A model generated the notes under the pieces. It did no database searches. It was not told the origin of the DNA and worked only from the letters and a program-made list of their open reading frames with translations. A DNA stretch of 64,000 bases from Platycnemis pennipes (taxonomy: Eukaryota > Arthropoda > Insecta > Odonata > Platycnemididae), in the NCBI GenBank assembly GCA_933228895.1, contig OW121857.1, forward strand, positions 78,983,672-79,047,671, in the 5' to 3' direction. The position numbers were made by a program, and so were the translations under genes. The first letter of the stretch is position 1, and each line of letters starts with the position of its first letter. Below are positions 37,901 through 49,900 of the stretch, one piece after another.

Positions 37901-40900
37901 TTAACTACTGAGCTAATCTTATTCCAATGGATGCATAAATTATCATACGAATGATGGACGATGAATTTTCATCATTCCCTTAGGACAAACTAGCTAGCAT
38001 GATAGCCATCGCAATATTAACTACTTCCATTACAATTACTTGTCTCAATGCATAAACATTGAATCCTAACATTCAATATTCATGCAATTGTGAAACACTA
38101 AAGATGAATAAGAACAGAGCCACAGCATAGGCAAGAAACAATGAAGAAAATATTTTCACTGCCTCTATCCAGAATTGTAGGTCATACAATAAATTTACAT
38201 TCTTACCTAAAGTGCTGATAAGTTTCTGAATCCTCATATTCCAGAAGTAAATCAGAATCATACTCATCTAGCATAGATTGATCCATACCAAAATGAGAAT
38301 AAAAATTTGGCAGCAACAGAATTTTGCTTAGAGCTGGTCTAGGATGATTCCTGAAAATTACACAATTTTACTTCAAAGTAGCAGAGACATATTATGAGAA
38401 AGACATAGCTAGATATCTGATAATACATAATAACACACATATAAGCAAAAAAGATAACCAGTAGTCAGCATTGAAAGATTAGAGGATACAAGATATAGAG
38501 TAATAAAATAACAAATGCTGGGCATTCTTATTTCTGACATACACCGACTTTAACATTATAATGGGAAGGGAAAAGTAAAGCTACTGCAGTCTAACTTAAT
38601 AAAATAAACCTATAAATGAGTCATACCAATTTTACTTATTTTAATGGCATCAATCAAGCTCAAAAATCAGTATTAATAATATGTATATAATAACGAGTAT
38701 GGACATGACATTTTTGCGAAACGTGTTTTGCGACAGGATTCACGAAATAAGCGACTTTAGGGTTTAATCACGAAATTAACCGTGTCTTCTTTGAAACGGG
38801 ATTTTTTTAACGAAATTTGAGATATTTTGCAAATGCCAAATTTTTGTAGCATGAAATATTTTCTTTAGTGATGGCCGAATCGGATCCAAAGATCCGCGGA
38901 TCTTTCATTTTTCTCGGTTCCGGATCCAAAGACACGGAGTAAAATCGGATCCGGATTGTAGATTTTAAATTTTCCCTGCTTAGCGATCGAAGTCCCCGTG
39001 AATGGAATGTAGATGCGGTAGATACTGACGAGAAGAGGATGTGTAACTAAGGTAACGTAATTAGATGAAAATGTTCCCGTGCAACTAGAAGCAAAATAAA
39101 GAAATGTGACTTTTTCCCCCATTACCCCGGTATCGCGGCTAAAAAAAAATAAGTAGGATGTCATGCTGGTAGCCTACATTCACCGGGATCAGGCGTACAA
39201 CAAGAGCTAGTGCACTGTGCGAAGTTCGATCCCAATCGCAGTTTAATTTTTCCTTTCAGTCACTGCATCGAAAATGCTATCATATTCAATTTCAAACCAT
39301 TAAATCTGAATACTCACTTTATTATACTTTTGTTGTTTAAATTAGATTTACAAATGTACCACTCATAAATTAAGGATGGTCGGGTCGGATCCAAAGATCC
39401 ACGGGTCTTTCATTTCATTCGCTACTGAAATCATATCCAGGGACAGTAAAAATTCAGATCCGGATCGGAGATTTTAACATCTCCCGGCTTCGTGATCGAT
39501 GCGCCCCGCGAATGGAATGTACGTATGGTAGATACCAACAAAAAGAGGTTAAGTAACTCGAGTCACGAAATGAGAAGAAGATTTTTTCTGTGCTACAAAC
39601 GAGGAAAACTAAATAAAAAATACTCGTCTTGACCTTTTTCTCCATAGACTTTTCCACAATTCCAGGTTTTCCCTGACGATCGCCACCCTGTTATTTCAAT
39701 TTAAAGACTAAGCACCACATCAAACATTATTCTGACCTTTACACACACTCATCTAAATATGCAGTTTCATTCCATCAAGAATTTTGCTTAACTATTAACT
39801 ACAAACAATAAACATTTCCACTCAGCTTACCTTGAGCATCTGTCTCCAAAACGGCAAGCACCAGTTTTTATGAAAAAAGGGCACAATGGTTTATTAGGAT
39901 TTGTCTCATTTACATCATTGGCAAATGAAGGACGCTCTCCTCCCTGAAAAATTCCAAATCAATGAGAAAGCTTAATTTATGCATACACAGTTTAATGACA
40001 AAAAGATATCACACTAATACAAATATATTGCTGCAACTTAACTACAAAGTTTCTATCTAGACCTTTTTAAGCCTTCATGAGATATACTATTTGAAAACAT
40101 TAGAAAAAATAATTTAGGTACCTTTCCAATAAAGCTGATAATCTCAAAGAAATACTAGGGGTTAATAAGAAAAAAAATTATATGGATAAATATGGACAAT
40201 GATACAAGGTAAGTTTCAAAGGCCAGGTATTTGAAAAGTTTCCCAGCACAAGAAATTCACTATCTACAGCCAGTAAACAGTCTCAAGGTAATATCATTAA
40301 TCAAATAAGATGTAGGTGAATTTCTATGAACTTTTACTGCAACATTTACTGCAGACAAACTCTGCGCACCTCTTCAGGTGTCCACAAAGTCCACCGCCTT
40401 TGCAACAATAATTTCATCGATATTGAAATCAGCATCTTCATGTCAAAGAAGACTAACTCTTTCCCACTAATGCTAATTTACATGTTGGAACCAAATAATG
40501 GCAATTATAAAATAAATGAGGGACATCTTTTGAAACATAAATTTCCAGCAAGAGGGACAAATTCTGCTCAAATTTTTGCCAATATAGTTCTAAATTTAAC
40601 TGACGTTAATATTACCGATGTTGTATTTCATTCGTGGCATTTCTGAACAATTAGGGTTATCTTTCTTATACTCTTACAAAGGAATTTTGCATTATTTTTA
40701 AAGGGAGATGGAATATGCTACATAGTAAATTATCCATCAAGGAAGACAATATCATCCCCCTATCTGCTTACACTATATCTTTTTCCACACCACAAAGATA
40801 ACACTGGTTTTCTGTGCATTCTAATCTATTTCTGGTTTGATAAAAAGCCTTTTAGTCTACATCCATTGACTTTGATTATCAAACGTAAGTGCCTAAAGGA

Positions 40901-43900
40901 TTCATGCATGCATTTTTCACCTTTTTCAAAAGCATTAAATGTAATTTATAATCTTGCTTTATTTTGCCTGCATGCTTTATATGCCTACCCTCTTTTATTT
41001 CATCCACTTCCCACTTGCATAAAACATCACCTTTTCCAGTGGAATAAGCTCATTTCCCAGTAAACATTTATACCTTTAAATTGAGTAGTACAGCACTAGT
41101 TTAGAAAGATTTATTAAATAGTGAAAGCATACATGTAAAAAAACTCAGAATGTCAGTATTTCCAAAAGTAGGTAATGGATAAAATGCCCATACTTTGTGA
41201 AATACATTTAGACTGTGTATATTACATTCTAGCTAGTTTTGTTACACTGTAGCAATTTTGGGTAAAATGTTTATGGAGCAAATAATATATTAAAGAAATG
41301 GAAGGCTAAATGGAAGGCTTAGGTATTACTTAGTTTCTTATTACCTAATACATGTTTCTACCAAAATTCAATGCTACAGCCACCAAATTATCATTAACGA
41401 ATTTCAGTCCATAGTCAGTAGTTATCTATAAATAGTTGCAGCCAGGAAAAAGAAAACTTCAACCTTAGCTCACTGAAATTGGGAAGAAAGATATTTTTTA
41501 CAGGGCAGACATTAATACTGTTAGAAATGATTGAATGGAAATAGGGTGAAAGACAGGGAGTGTTCAAAAGAAAACACTAACATGGAGAGTGGCATTCCAT
41601 TCGCATTAACGCAATTAGTACTGGTGAATTCAATGAAAATGAATGTAAACATTTCATTGTTGCAGCTGGAGTCATATGTTGAGGATCTAATTGTAAGTCA
41701 AAATTCTACGGAAGTATACTTAGCAACAGAAAAGAGATGATACCTATGTTTGAGAATGACTAAACCTAAGATTCACATTACAATTTGGCACAAAGATTGC
41801 TTGATATTCCTGCATACAACATGGGGTATTCATGGGCAAAAGATCTAGCATAGTAGAGTAGTTCCACATTTTTTGTCTCAAGTAAAGGTATACAGCCCCT
41901 GGAGTATGTATTTAAAACAGTTTGATCTATAAATGAAGATACAGTAGAAGCCCGGTATAGTGAGTACGGCTTATTGCGAGAATCGCGTTATAGCGAGTGA
42001 TTGTCATTGTACCACCAAAAGGCCTATGTTTTGCATGTAAAATAAAGCGGATATAGCGAGGCCAAAAAGTTCCTTCCACGGTATACGCTCGGTATTACGA
42101 CAGATATCTCTCGAGGGCGATGCACCGCCTAGGAAAAATAAACTATTGTGTTTTGTATTATCTGCTAATTAAACTAAAAATGCAAATGTGTGTCATATCT
42201 ACAACACCTAAAGCCATTTATATCCAAACATTAGCGATTTACGGCCTTCAGTACGCTCTGCGCATTCCCATTTTGTTCTTCTTTTGTTAGGCCCAGTCAT
42301 CAGTGGGAGTGGGTGGACGACGAGCAAGATGAGAGTAGGAGGGGGAAATGGTACTAATACATGTATTAGTACCATTTAGGGGAAGTTAGGTATAGGCATG
42401 GGCGATATTGATAATTCAATATTGGGATACGATAATTTTAGCATATCGTAAGGTGGCGATAATGATAACTCATAGCGTGACGATAAACATCGTCTTATCG
42501 TGCCCCGATATGTTATCCAGGTACGATAAGATATCGAGGCACGATAAGATATCGGGGTGCGATAAATATCGCTATAAATAAGTTTCGCGATAACTATCAC
42601 GATAAACATCACGATAAATATCGTGACCATGATAAATATCGCGATAAAATATCATGATATCGTGACCATGATAAATATCGCGATAAACTATCAAGATATC
42701 GCACCCCGATAAAATATCACTATATATTATCACGATAAATATCACGGTAAAAGATCATGATATTGCGCTCGTTCAAACATGGCGTGTTCGCCCCCGATGA
42801 ATTATCGTGATATTGCTCCAGTTAATCGTGTCGGAAAAAGACAGCCGTAAGTTGGCCTTCGCTTAAGCTTGAAAAATATCTTCAACCCCCGAAACATGCC
42901 GTATTTCAGTTAACCTTCAGGCCAATTTTCCCAACTGATGGACGTAGTGGTTAACATTCGAAAACTCGACAAAGCTGATATTATCGTCATGACATATTCG
43001 CAAAATTATCCAAAAACTTCCACTGTATACCTAATATTTTAATTCTGACTAGTTACGCTGTCTTTACAGCTTTCTTCGGCGATCGAAAAATAGAAGAACT
43101 GGAAGAAAAACACCGAAACTAGGGGAATTAATATTTTATATAATGGAAAATGTCCTGTTTCTTTCATGAAATATGTTGATATTCTACCAGATTGTGCCTG
43201 AAATAACTTTTTTGCTGTTTACCTTCGTCAAATACCACGGAAACAAAAGAAAAACTGTAAATACGAATGACTATGAGAATTAGGTGGGTTTTTTCAACAC
43301 CTTTGGATATAACGAGCGCTCGATTTAGCGAGAGATTTCCGAGGGATTATGAGCACTCGTTATACCGGGATTCCACTGTATGAACTTCTCCTAATTAAAT
43401 GAAAATGATAATTTTTGACAGTGAGAAAGCATGAAGGTAACCTATTGCATGCTGTTGTGTTGCATGGAGTGGTGCTGCAAATACTGTTAAGCTTCAGGCA
43501 ATACCAAAACATCCACATTAAAAAGGATTGGTGGAACATTTTTTCTATACATTTACAATCATTTAATTTATATTATTTAATCAATTTAATTATTTAACAA
43601 CAGTTACTAATTTACTATGCATGTCACAAACATTTGTCACAAAGAGTAACAGCAACACCACCTAGATACAGGCCAGAACGCAGGAACCCGTAAGCCCGAT
43701 GACGTCATGGCCATGAGGCCTAGGCAAGGCCGTTGTTGCTCAATTGTTTACCACCTTTTTTATAGGACTTATATTGTTGATATTTGTATGTTCATGGTTG
43801 GGGGTGTGTAACGAGCAGTTTTAATTGTATGTATAAGCGTTTATCTGCATTTTTTGTGCAATATTAATATTTTATATGTTTGTGGATTTTGAATCCTAAG

Positions 43901-46900
43901 ATGGTGAAGTGCATGGCAGTAAAAGAAAATTAGACAGGTAATTAACATAGCTATATCATTATTTACCTTCGCGTAGTAGGTTGCAAGTTAAATTCCTTCC
44001 AGTTTCCTCAAAGCCACTGGGGTTTAGTATAACTTAATTTATTTACTTAATGTTCGCATTAATATTTTATCAGGTTTCTTCTCCTTGGGGTAAACTGGAC
44101 AGCTAAATTCCTTTAAGTTCCTCATCACCATTGTCATTCACTTTGTAGTTGTAGTTTAATGGCTGCCAAGAACATTTTGAATGAAGAATACCTCAGTAGC
44201 GTTTTATTATGAAGTGCTACTCGCTTAGAACTAAATGATGTTTCTGACTTAATTGAACATGTATCCTTTACTGATGACAATTTTCATGTTTCACGCTTGT
44301 ATTGCTTTACGGTAACACTGATAAAAATTTAATTAAGGGCTATAATTTTATATGACGAAGCTGGTCAAAGGGTCGGTGAAAGCTACCCTGGCGAAGAAGT
44401 TCTGTATCCAAGTTTGTGTATGAATAAGGTATATTGTGTAGCATTATGCACTTTAGCAGAACAAGCTTGAAATGGAAAATTGCACTGAAAAATCAGCTGA
44501 TTTTTCCAAGGTAAATAAAAAACAAATTTTATTGTCTACATAAGTAAATTTTACTTTTAGTTTTAGAAAAATATAATTATTTGTTCTGTTGCGTGCTTTA
44601 AAATGGTTTAAAAGGTGTGTAAAAAGTAATTCTTACATATTCCAGAACTTACTTTAGTGAGACCACATTGTGAGCAGTGGAACGTTATTGACATTTTGTG
44701 CTGGTGTTGAGTGGTGTTGTGATTGAGTCTCATTTTTTGATCTTGATTGTTTATTTTGTTAACCATTTTTTAGCGCTTGGTTTTAAATTCAGTGGTTTTA
44801 AGTGCTGTGTTCCAAAAGAGCATCTTTTCAAGTTTCCCAGAGAGGAGAACATAAAGAGGAAATGGCATTATTCATTTCCCAGGAAGGACTACAAAATCAC
44901 CGAGAACTCTAGGGTGGGTGAATTCATTTTATAAGCAATGTGTATTTTGTTCGTTGAAGCTTTCGCGGCTCATGATGAGTACGTAAGTTGTTCGGGTGTG
45001 CCGCGTGATATTCAGGTATTGCCCCGACGTTTCGTGACCTATGCTGGTCACTTTTTCGGATATCCCTTTGAAAAAGTGACCAGCATAGGTCACGAAACGT
45101 CGGGGCAATACCTGAATATCACGCGGCACACCCGAACAACTTACGTACTCAATGTGTATTTTGTTTAACTTGTATTTATCGATTACAGTAGTTGACTGAG
45201 TGATAAAGATCTGGGACGTTTTCAGGGACTTCTTTAGTTTTTTTTGGGTCGCAGAACTTGAAATGGAAATGACTGGAAATCAATGTGAATTGAGGTTTAA
45301 TTTGGAGCTACTCTTCTGAAGAATTATTGCAGAAAGATGGCAAATTCAAGTGTCCTTCGGAACACTTGAAAAATATCCAAGAACAGGAAGCTGTTCGACC
45401 GTTAGCCTCATAGGAGTGTTTCGGGGGAAATGGAATATGTCGCTCGCCATGGCTATGTTATTCTTTTTTATGGTTTCATAATCAGCTTCACTGTGTTTAA
45501 TATTAGTGATATTAATTATTGCCTAAGTTATATCATATATTCAGATTCCGTATTTTAGATATGGAAATGCTTTGAAAAGAGCTGATCCATCCGTAGAATC
45601 TTGCACCGCTGTGCATAAGGCTGAAAGACCTTCTGTTAATGACGTCACTCCCAAATATTCTGGCCTGTATCTAGGTGGCTTTAGTACTGGAGGCTTCACA
45701 GTTGGCAAAGCTTTACTAGCAGGGAGAATAGGAGGCTAGAAAATTACTATTAATACCATATTCAACGGAGGAGACTTTCTGAGCTTTGAGAATGTTCATA
45801 GATGATTATTAATATATGTTTACGAGAGCTTGGAGACTCTGAAATACCATTGTAAATTCAGGTGATGAAAATTCCCTATGCCTCCAAGTGTAAACTACGT
45901 ACTTGTGACACCATCAACATGGCTGATGCAGTCATGTCATTCTGGCCTTTTCCAAGTGAAATTAAAATTAACATTCAATTTTCTTGAAAACTGGGATTTC
46001 CTAATCCATATAATTTGCATATAATGAATAGATTTATGGCGGGACATGAAACACAATAAATGAATTCTGTTTTCTTTGATGAAGGATTCTACCCTATTAC
46101 CACTAGGAGGGAACTTCTAGCTCTACAGGTTGACATGTCTCTGTATACACATAATAAATAGCACCACCAGGTCAATAAACTAGCTTTATGTTGCTCAGAT
46201 AGAGGAATTAGAATGATTCAGCTCTTACGAGATCAAACAGCTCTAAAACAAATATTCACTTCTCGATCTTTAGGAGAGCAATAAAAGTAGTTACATGATA
46301 GGTATCTAGATGACAATGGGGAAAAAGATTTAATGCCCACAATACTGCACAAACGAATATGCAGTATTGTTTCCTTCCATTTATAGCAAAAATATCCATT
46401 GCAAAAGCATAATTGTAATCAACCAGAGGAGCAAGTTCTTTTTCAGCAGCATACTGGAGACAGGAAAGATGTTATTCACACAATACCTTACATTTAAATT
46501 ACTCAGAGAGTCATCATGCTGAGCATATCAAATTATATGGTTCCTACACTACACATGGAAACCTACAACACTGCATACGAACTGGGAGGTAGCAGAAATT
46601 TCTATCCATTATTAAACACTCAAATCTATTATGGGATAGTGTGGACCCAGCATAAAGTACCATAAAACTTGAAGGGAACAAAGACAAGGAAATGATAGCT
46701 ATCAAGATATTCTAAGTACTTATTCCACAATTATTCTAAAAATACATAGTAGCTTACCTTCTCAACAAATTCAATGATTTGCTTCATCAGTTCATCCTAT
46801 AAAAAAATAAAACAGCAGATTAGTGACAGTATGGGTTTTACATTACCTTATACATTCTACATGAACTTCTACATAGAAACATTGGTTTCACGCAAATGAA

Positions 46901-49900
46901 TAAAAATGCAAATAAAAGATACTTGAATTATTTTGTAGAATACTGTGTACCATTCTAAAATTATAGTAGCTGGAGATGGTTGAGCCCAACAAACATTATC
47001 CCAACGGCTTATGAAATTCATGCATCAGAGTAATGGGCTAGCTCCTTGCCTTGTACTACCTATAGTTTCCCATATAGATCTGTTACCATGAAAAAAATCA
47101 AAACTTAAGTTTCACTGGACATCCTTAGAGGCCTCCCCAGAGATTTGAACTCAAGATCTAGGTCTGCAGCCCAACGCTTTACCCACTGGGCTACCAAACT
47201 GACATCATTGCATGTCTGATTTTTACTCTCATTGCTCAATGAAAACTGAAGGCCTTAAAATTAATAGCCTTATTTAATAGGCTATTAACTTTAAGGCCTA
47301 AAAAAAATAATAAGAATAGATACTGAAAACCAGTCACAAGAATGGCACAAGCATATATTTAATTGTTCTCAGCAATTTTTGCAATTGTACAGGTGATGAA
47401 TACTGGTTCAAAACTGCAATGCTCAATGTATTACTCTTTTAATATTATTATGCACTTTTTATTGATGACAATAATTATAAATATGTATTTAAAGAAGACT
47501 ATATGTATAATACACTTGAACATGTTTTCCCATCTTTGGGTACACTATTTGAGGCATTCATCATACAAAAATGGTGTAGGGAATGGTGTCAGCACATTGT
47601 GGGAAGAAGGGGTAATACAAAATGGCACAAGGAACAATGCGTGGTGAAGTATTATGTGGATGGCAGGAATTTGGTGGTCTCGGAAAAATTCGAAATCGAT
47701 TCATGTATTTTTTTTAATGAAATTGTTTTTGTACTCAAATATGATGAAATATGTCAACAACTTCACCAAGAAAAGTACAACTCCTAGAGTATTAAAGTGA
47801 AGCAATAAATTATATTATTATTATATTCCAAAAGAATATTCCACGACATTAAATCTGAAGCAGAAGAGTTTACATACAACTCATCGGGGGCGTAATTACA
47901 TCTCACACAAAAAATAAGTTCAGAAATATTAAGTGCAAGGTACATGGAGAATGCCAATTTCCCAATACTAATTTTTAAAAAATGAACAGTTTCAAACACA
48001 ATATGGACAAATTCATATTGATATAGGAAAAGTAGGACTGTGTTCAGTTTTAATTGACGTACAATTGGAAATCTTTACCTACTCCGAGCAACATTAAAAT
48101 TTCATCTTAAGTATTCCTTCAGGATAAGAGTAGTAGTAAAGTAGTGGGACACTTATTCATTGATTGCTGTTACATTTTGGAAGCAAATGAGGTTGATTAT
48201 GGATTGAAATGATATATCAACATCAAATTGTACCAAATAAGTATAAAGTTTTGAATAATCTGCCTGAAGTACATCATGTAAGCAGATTATGCTCATTTAG
48301 ATTAATAACATTTTAACTATGAACATAACAATTGGACACAAAAGCAAGAATAGTTTTATTGATTATGATAATACTTTAAATCATTGCAATGTTAATATTA
48401 CTATCATTTAAAAATGTTCACAAATCAGGATGTAAACCCCTTACAAACCATGACATTTTAACAGGTAGAGTGATTTCTTACCTGCTTTTGCTGCTTTTCT
48501 TCCTGCTCTTTCTTTTTCTCCATCTCTATCAGCTCTTGTTTCTTTTGCTCCTCTTCCCACTCCTTACGAATGCGCATCTACAGGAGAAAATAATTTAATG
48601 AGATATTTTGTAGAATATGCAGTAGTACACATCCCAGTGGTAGAGTTGGGCTTTAGGTACCCACAATGAAGTAATATCACACCATCTAACATTTGAACAA
48701 ATATGTCATTATGTACATTGAAGAATTTTGGCCCGAAACCCTTGCACTGCCACAATAGTGCATTACTGATTTGACTCCTGTTTGCCTTGTGCATATCTAA
48801 CAGAAAATGAAGATGATATTTGAAATAACAAATGAACTAGAGAAACCTTTTAGTTTTCCACAAATATTTTTATTTCACTTCTACTGGTTTCCATGCCTTT
48901 GCATCATTTTGAAGAGATTTTAGTTGCAAGTAGTCTCTTATATGTATTTAATGATAGGGAGAAGGTGGGGGATACAAGGGTTGACTGTATAGTTGGGAAA
49001 CAGCAGAACTATGGTTAAGGTTTTAGAGCAGCATTTGGAGTGGAGAAGGATCAGGTACAGAAAAAAAGATGTTAGCTGTTCAAGGGAACCACCTCGTTCA
49101 ACAATTTACTTCTACACAATTTATAAAACACCCCGATTTCATTTTTCAGTTAAATACAATGCACCACTTTTGACAATTATTTAAAATGATTGGCTTATAA
49201 TATAAGAAATGAGCAGAATTAAAAACATGCTTGGCGAATAGTGACCTATTGCCTTACTGCATACATGATTTCTTATGCTTTGTAATTCTTACATGATATT
49301 TTGACTGGTTTCACCAAAACATAAAGGATCAAAATTAGGTATTACACACCTTGACAAATTAACACTTCCATCCATTTTGTCAAAACAGTATAAACATATT
49401 TTAACATTCACTTTAAGAATTAATCAACTAATTTTTTACAATACGTGTATTTAAAACAGTAAATTGGCCTACTTGGATCTTGGGAGGAGGGTGGTGGATG
49501 ACTTTATCATTAATTTTTTTCTTGAGTCATCAAGGCAAAAGCTTATCAATAAGTACCTCTTCATAGTCTTGTTCCACAAAGCTAACTAGCCAATAAATGA
49601 TTTAACATGTTGCGTACCGGGGTATTTAAATGCCTTTTAACCCTTTGTTCTGGCGGATTTTTAAACCTCACTGTTGGAACATTCATTGCATCAGTAAAAA
49701 TGCCATAACTTATTTAAAAATGAAAATTTCTTAATGGGATTTGGAAAATAACACTCACAGAAAGTCTCAGTATTTCCTCTGTGTGATACTTCGGGAAACA
49801 TTTTCCCTTGTGGAGTGGAACACTGCAAGTTGAGCACACATACCTCGTCTCCTTCCTAATTTTTCTGTAGCACACACTTTGCATCTTCGGGTCTGGTATT

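Larger units (their letters stand above)
41942..43378. mobile_element. pogo/Tigger-like non-autonomous DNA transposon (intron 5)
   Basis: The left end CAGTAGAAGCCCGGTATAGT and the minus-strand right end CAGTGGAATCCCGGTATAAC match at most positions, and each is bordered by TA (41940-41941, 43379-43380), the Tc1/mariner/pogo target. Further inside both ends, GCGAGT/GCGAG and TATAGCGAG motifs recur. The 1.44-kb interior has no transposase frame that I recognise but holds a palindrome and a GATA-rich array. Confidence 0.82.
43658..45678 (+). mobile_element. P-element-like transposon relic with THAP fragment (intron 5)
   Basis: Perfect 21-bp inverted ends (CCACCTAGATACAGGCCAGA plus A, at 43658-43678 and inverted at 45658-45678) bound 2.02 kb. 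A TGACGTCA palindrome lies inside each end (43700-43707, 45640-45647). The plus strand at about 44800-44930 encodes a THAP-type DNA-binding segment. P-superfamily transposases begin with THAP domains, so I assign it there. The flanking 8 bp do not show a clean duplication, and no RNase-H-like domain was recognised. Confidence 0.7.

Noticed and set aside
44929..45168. Matching 66- and 76-codon frames on opposite strands
   Set aside because: They are products of the fold-back insert; the translation has no domain.
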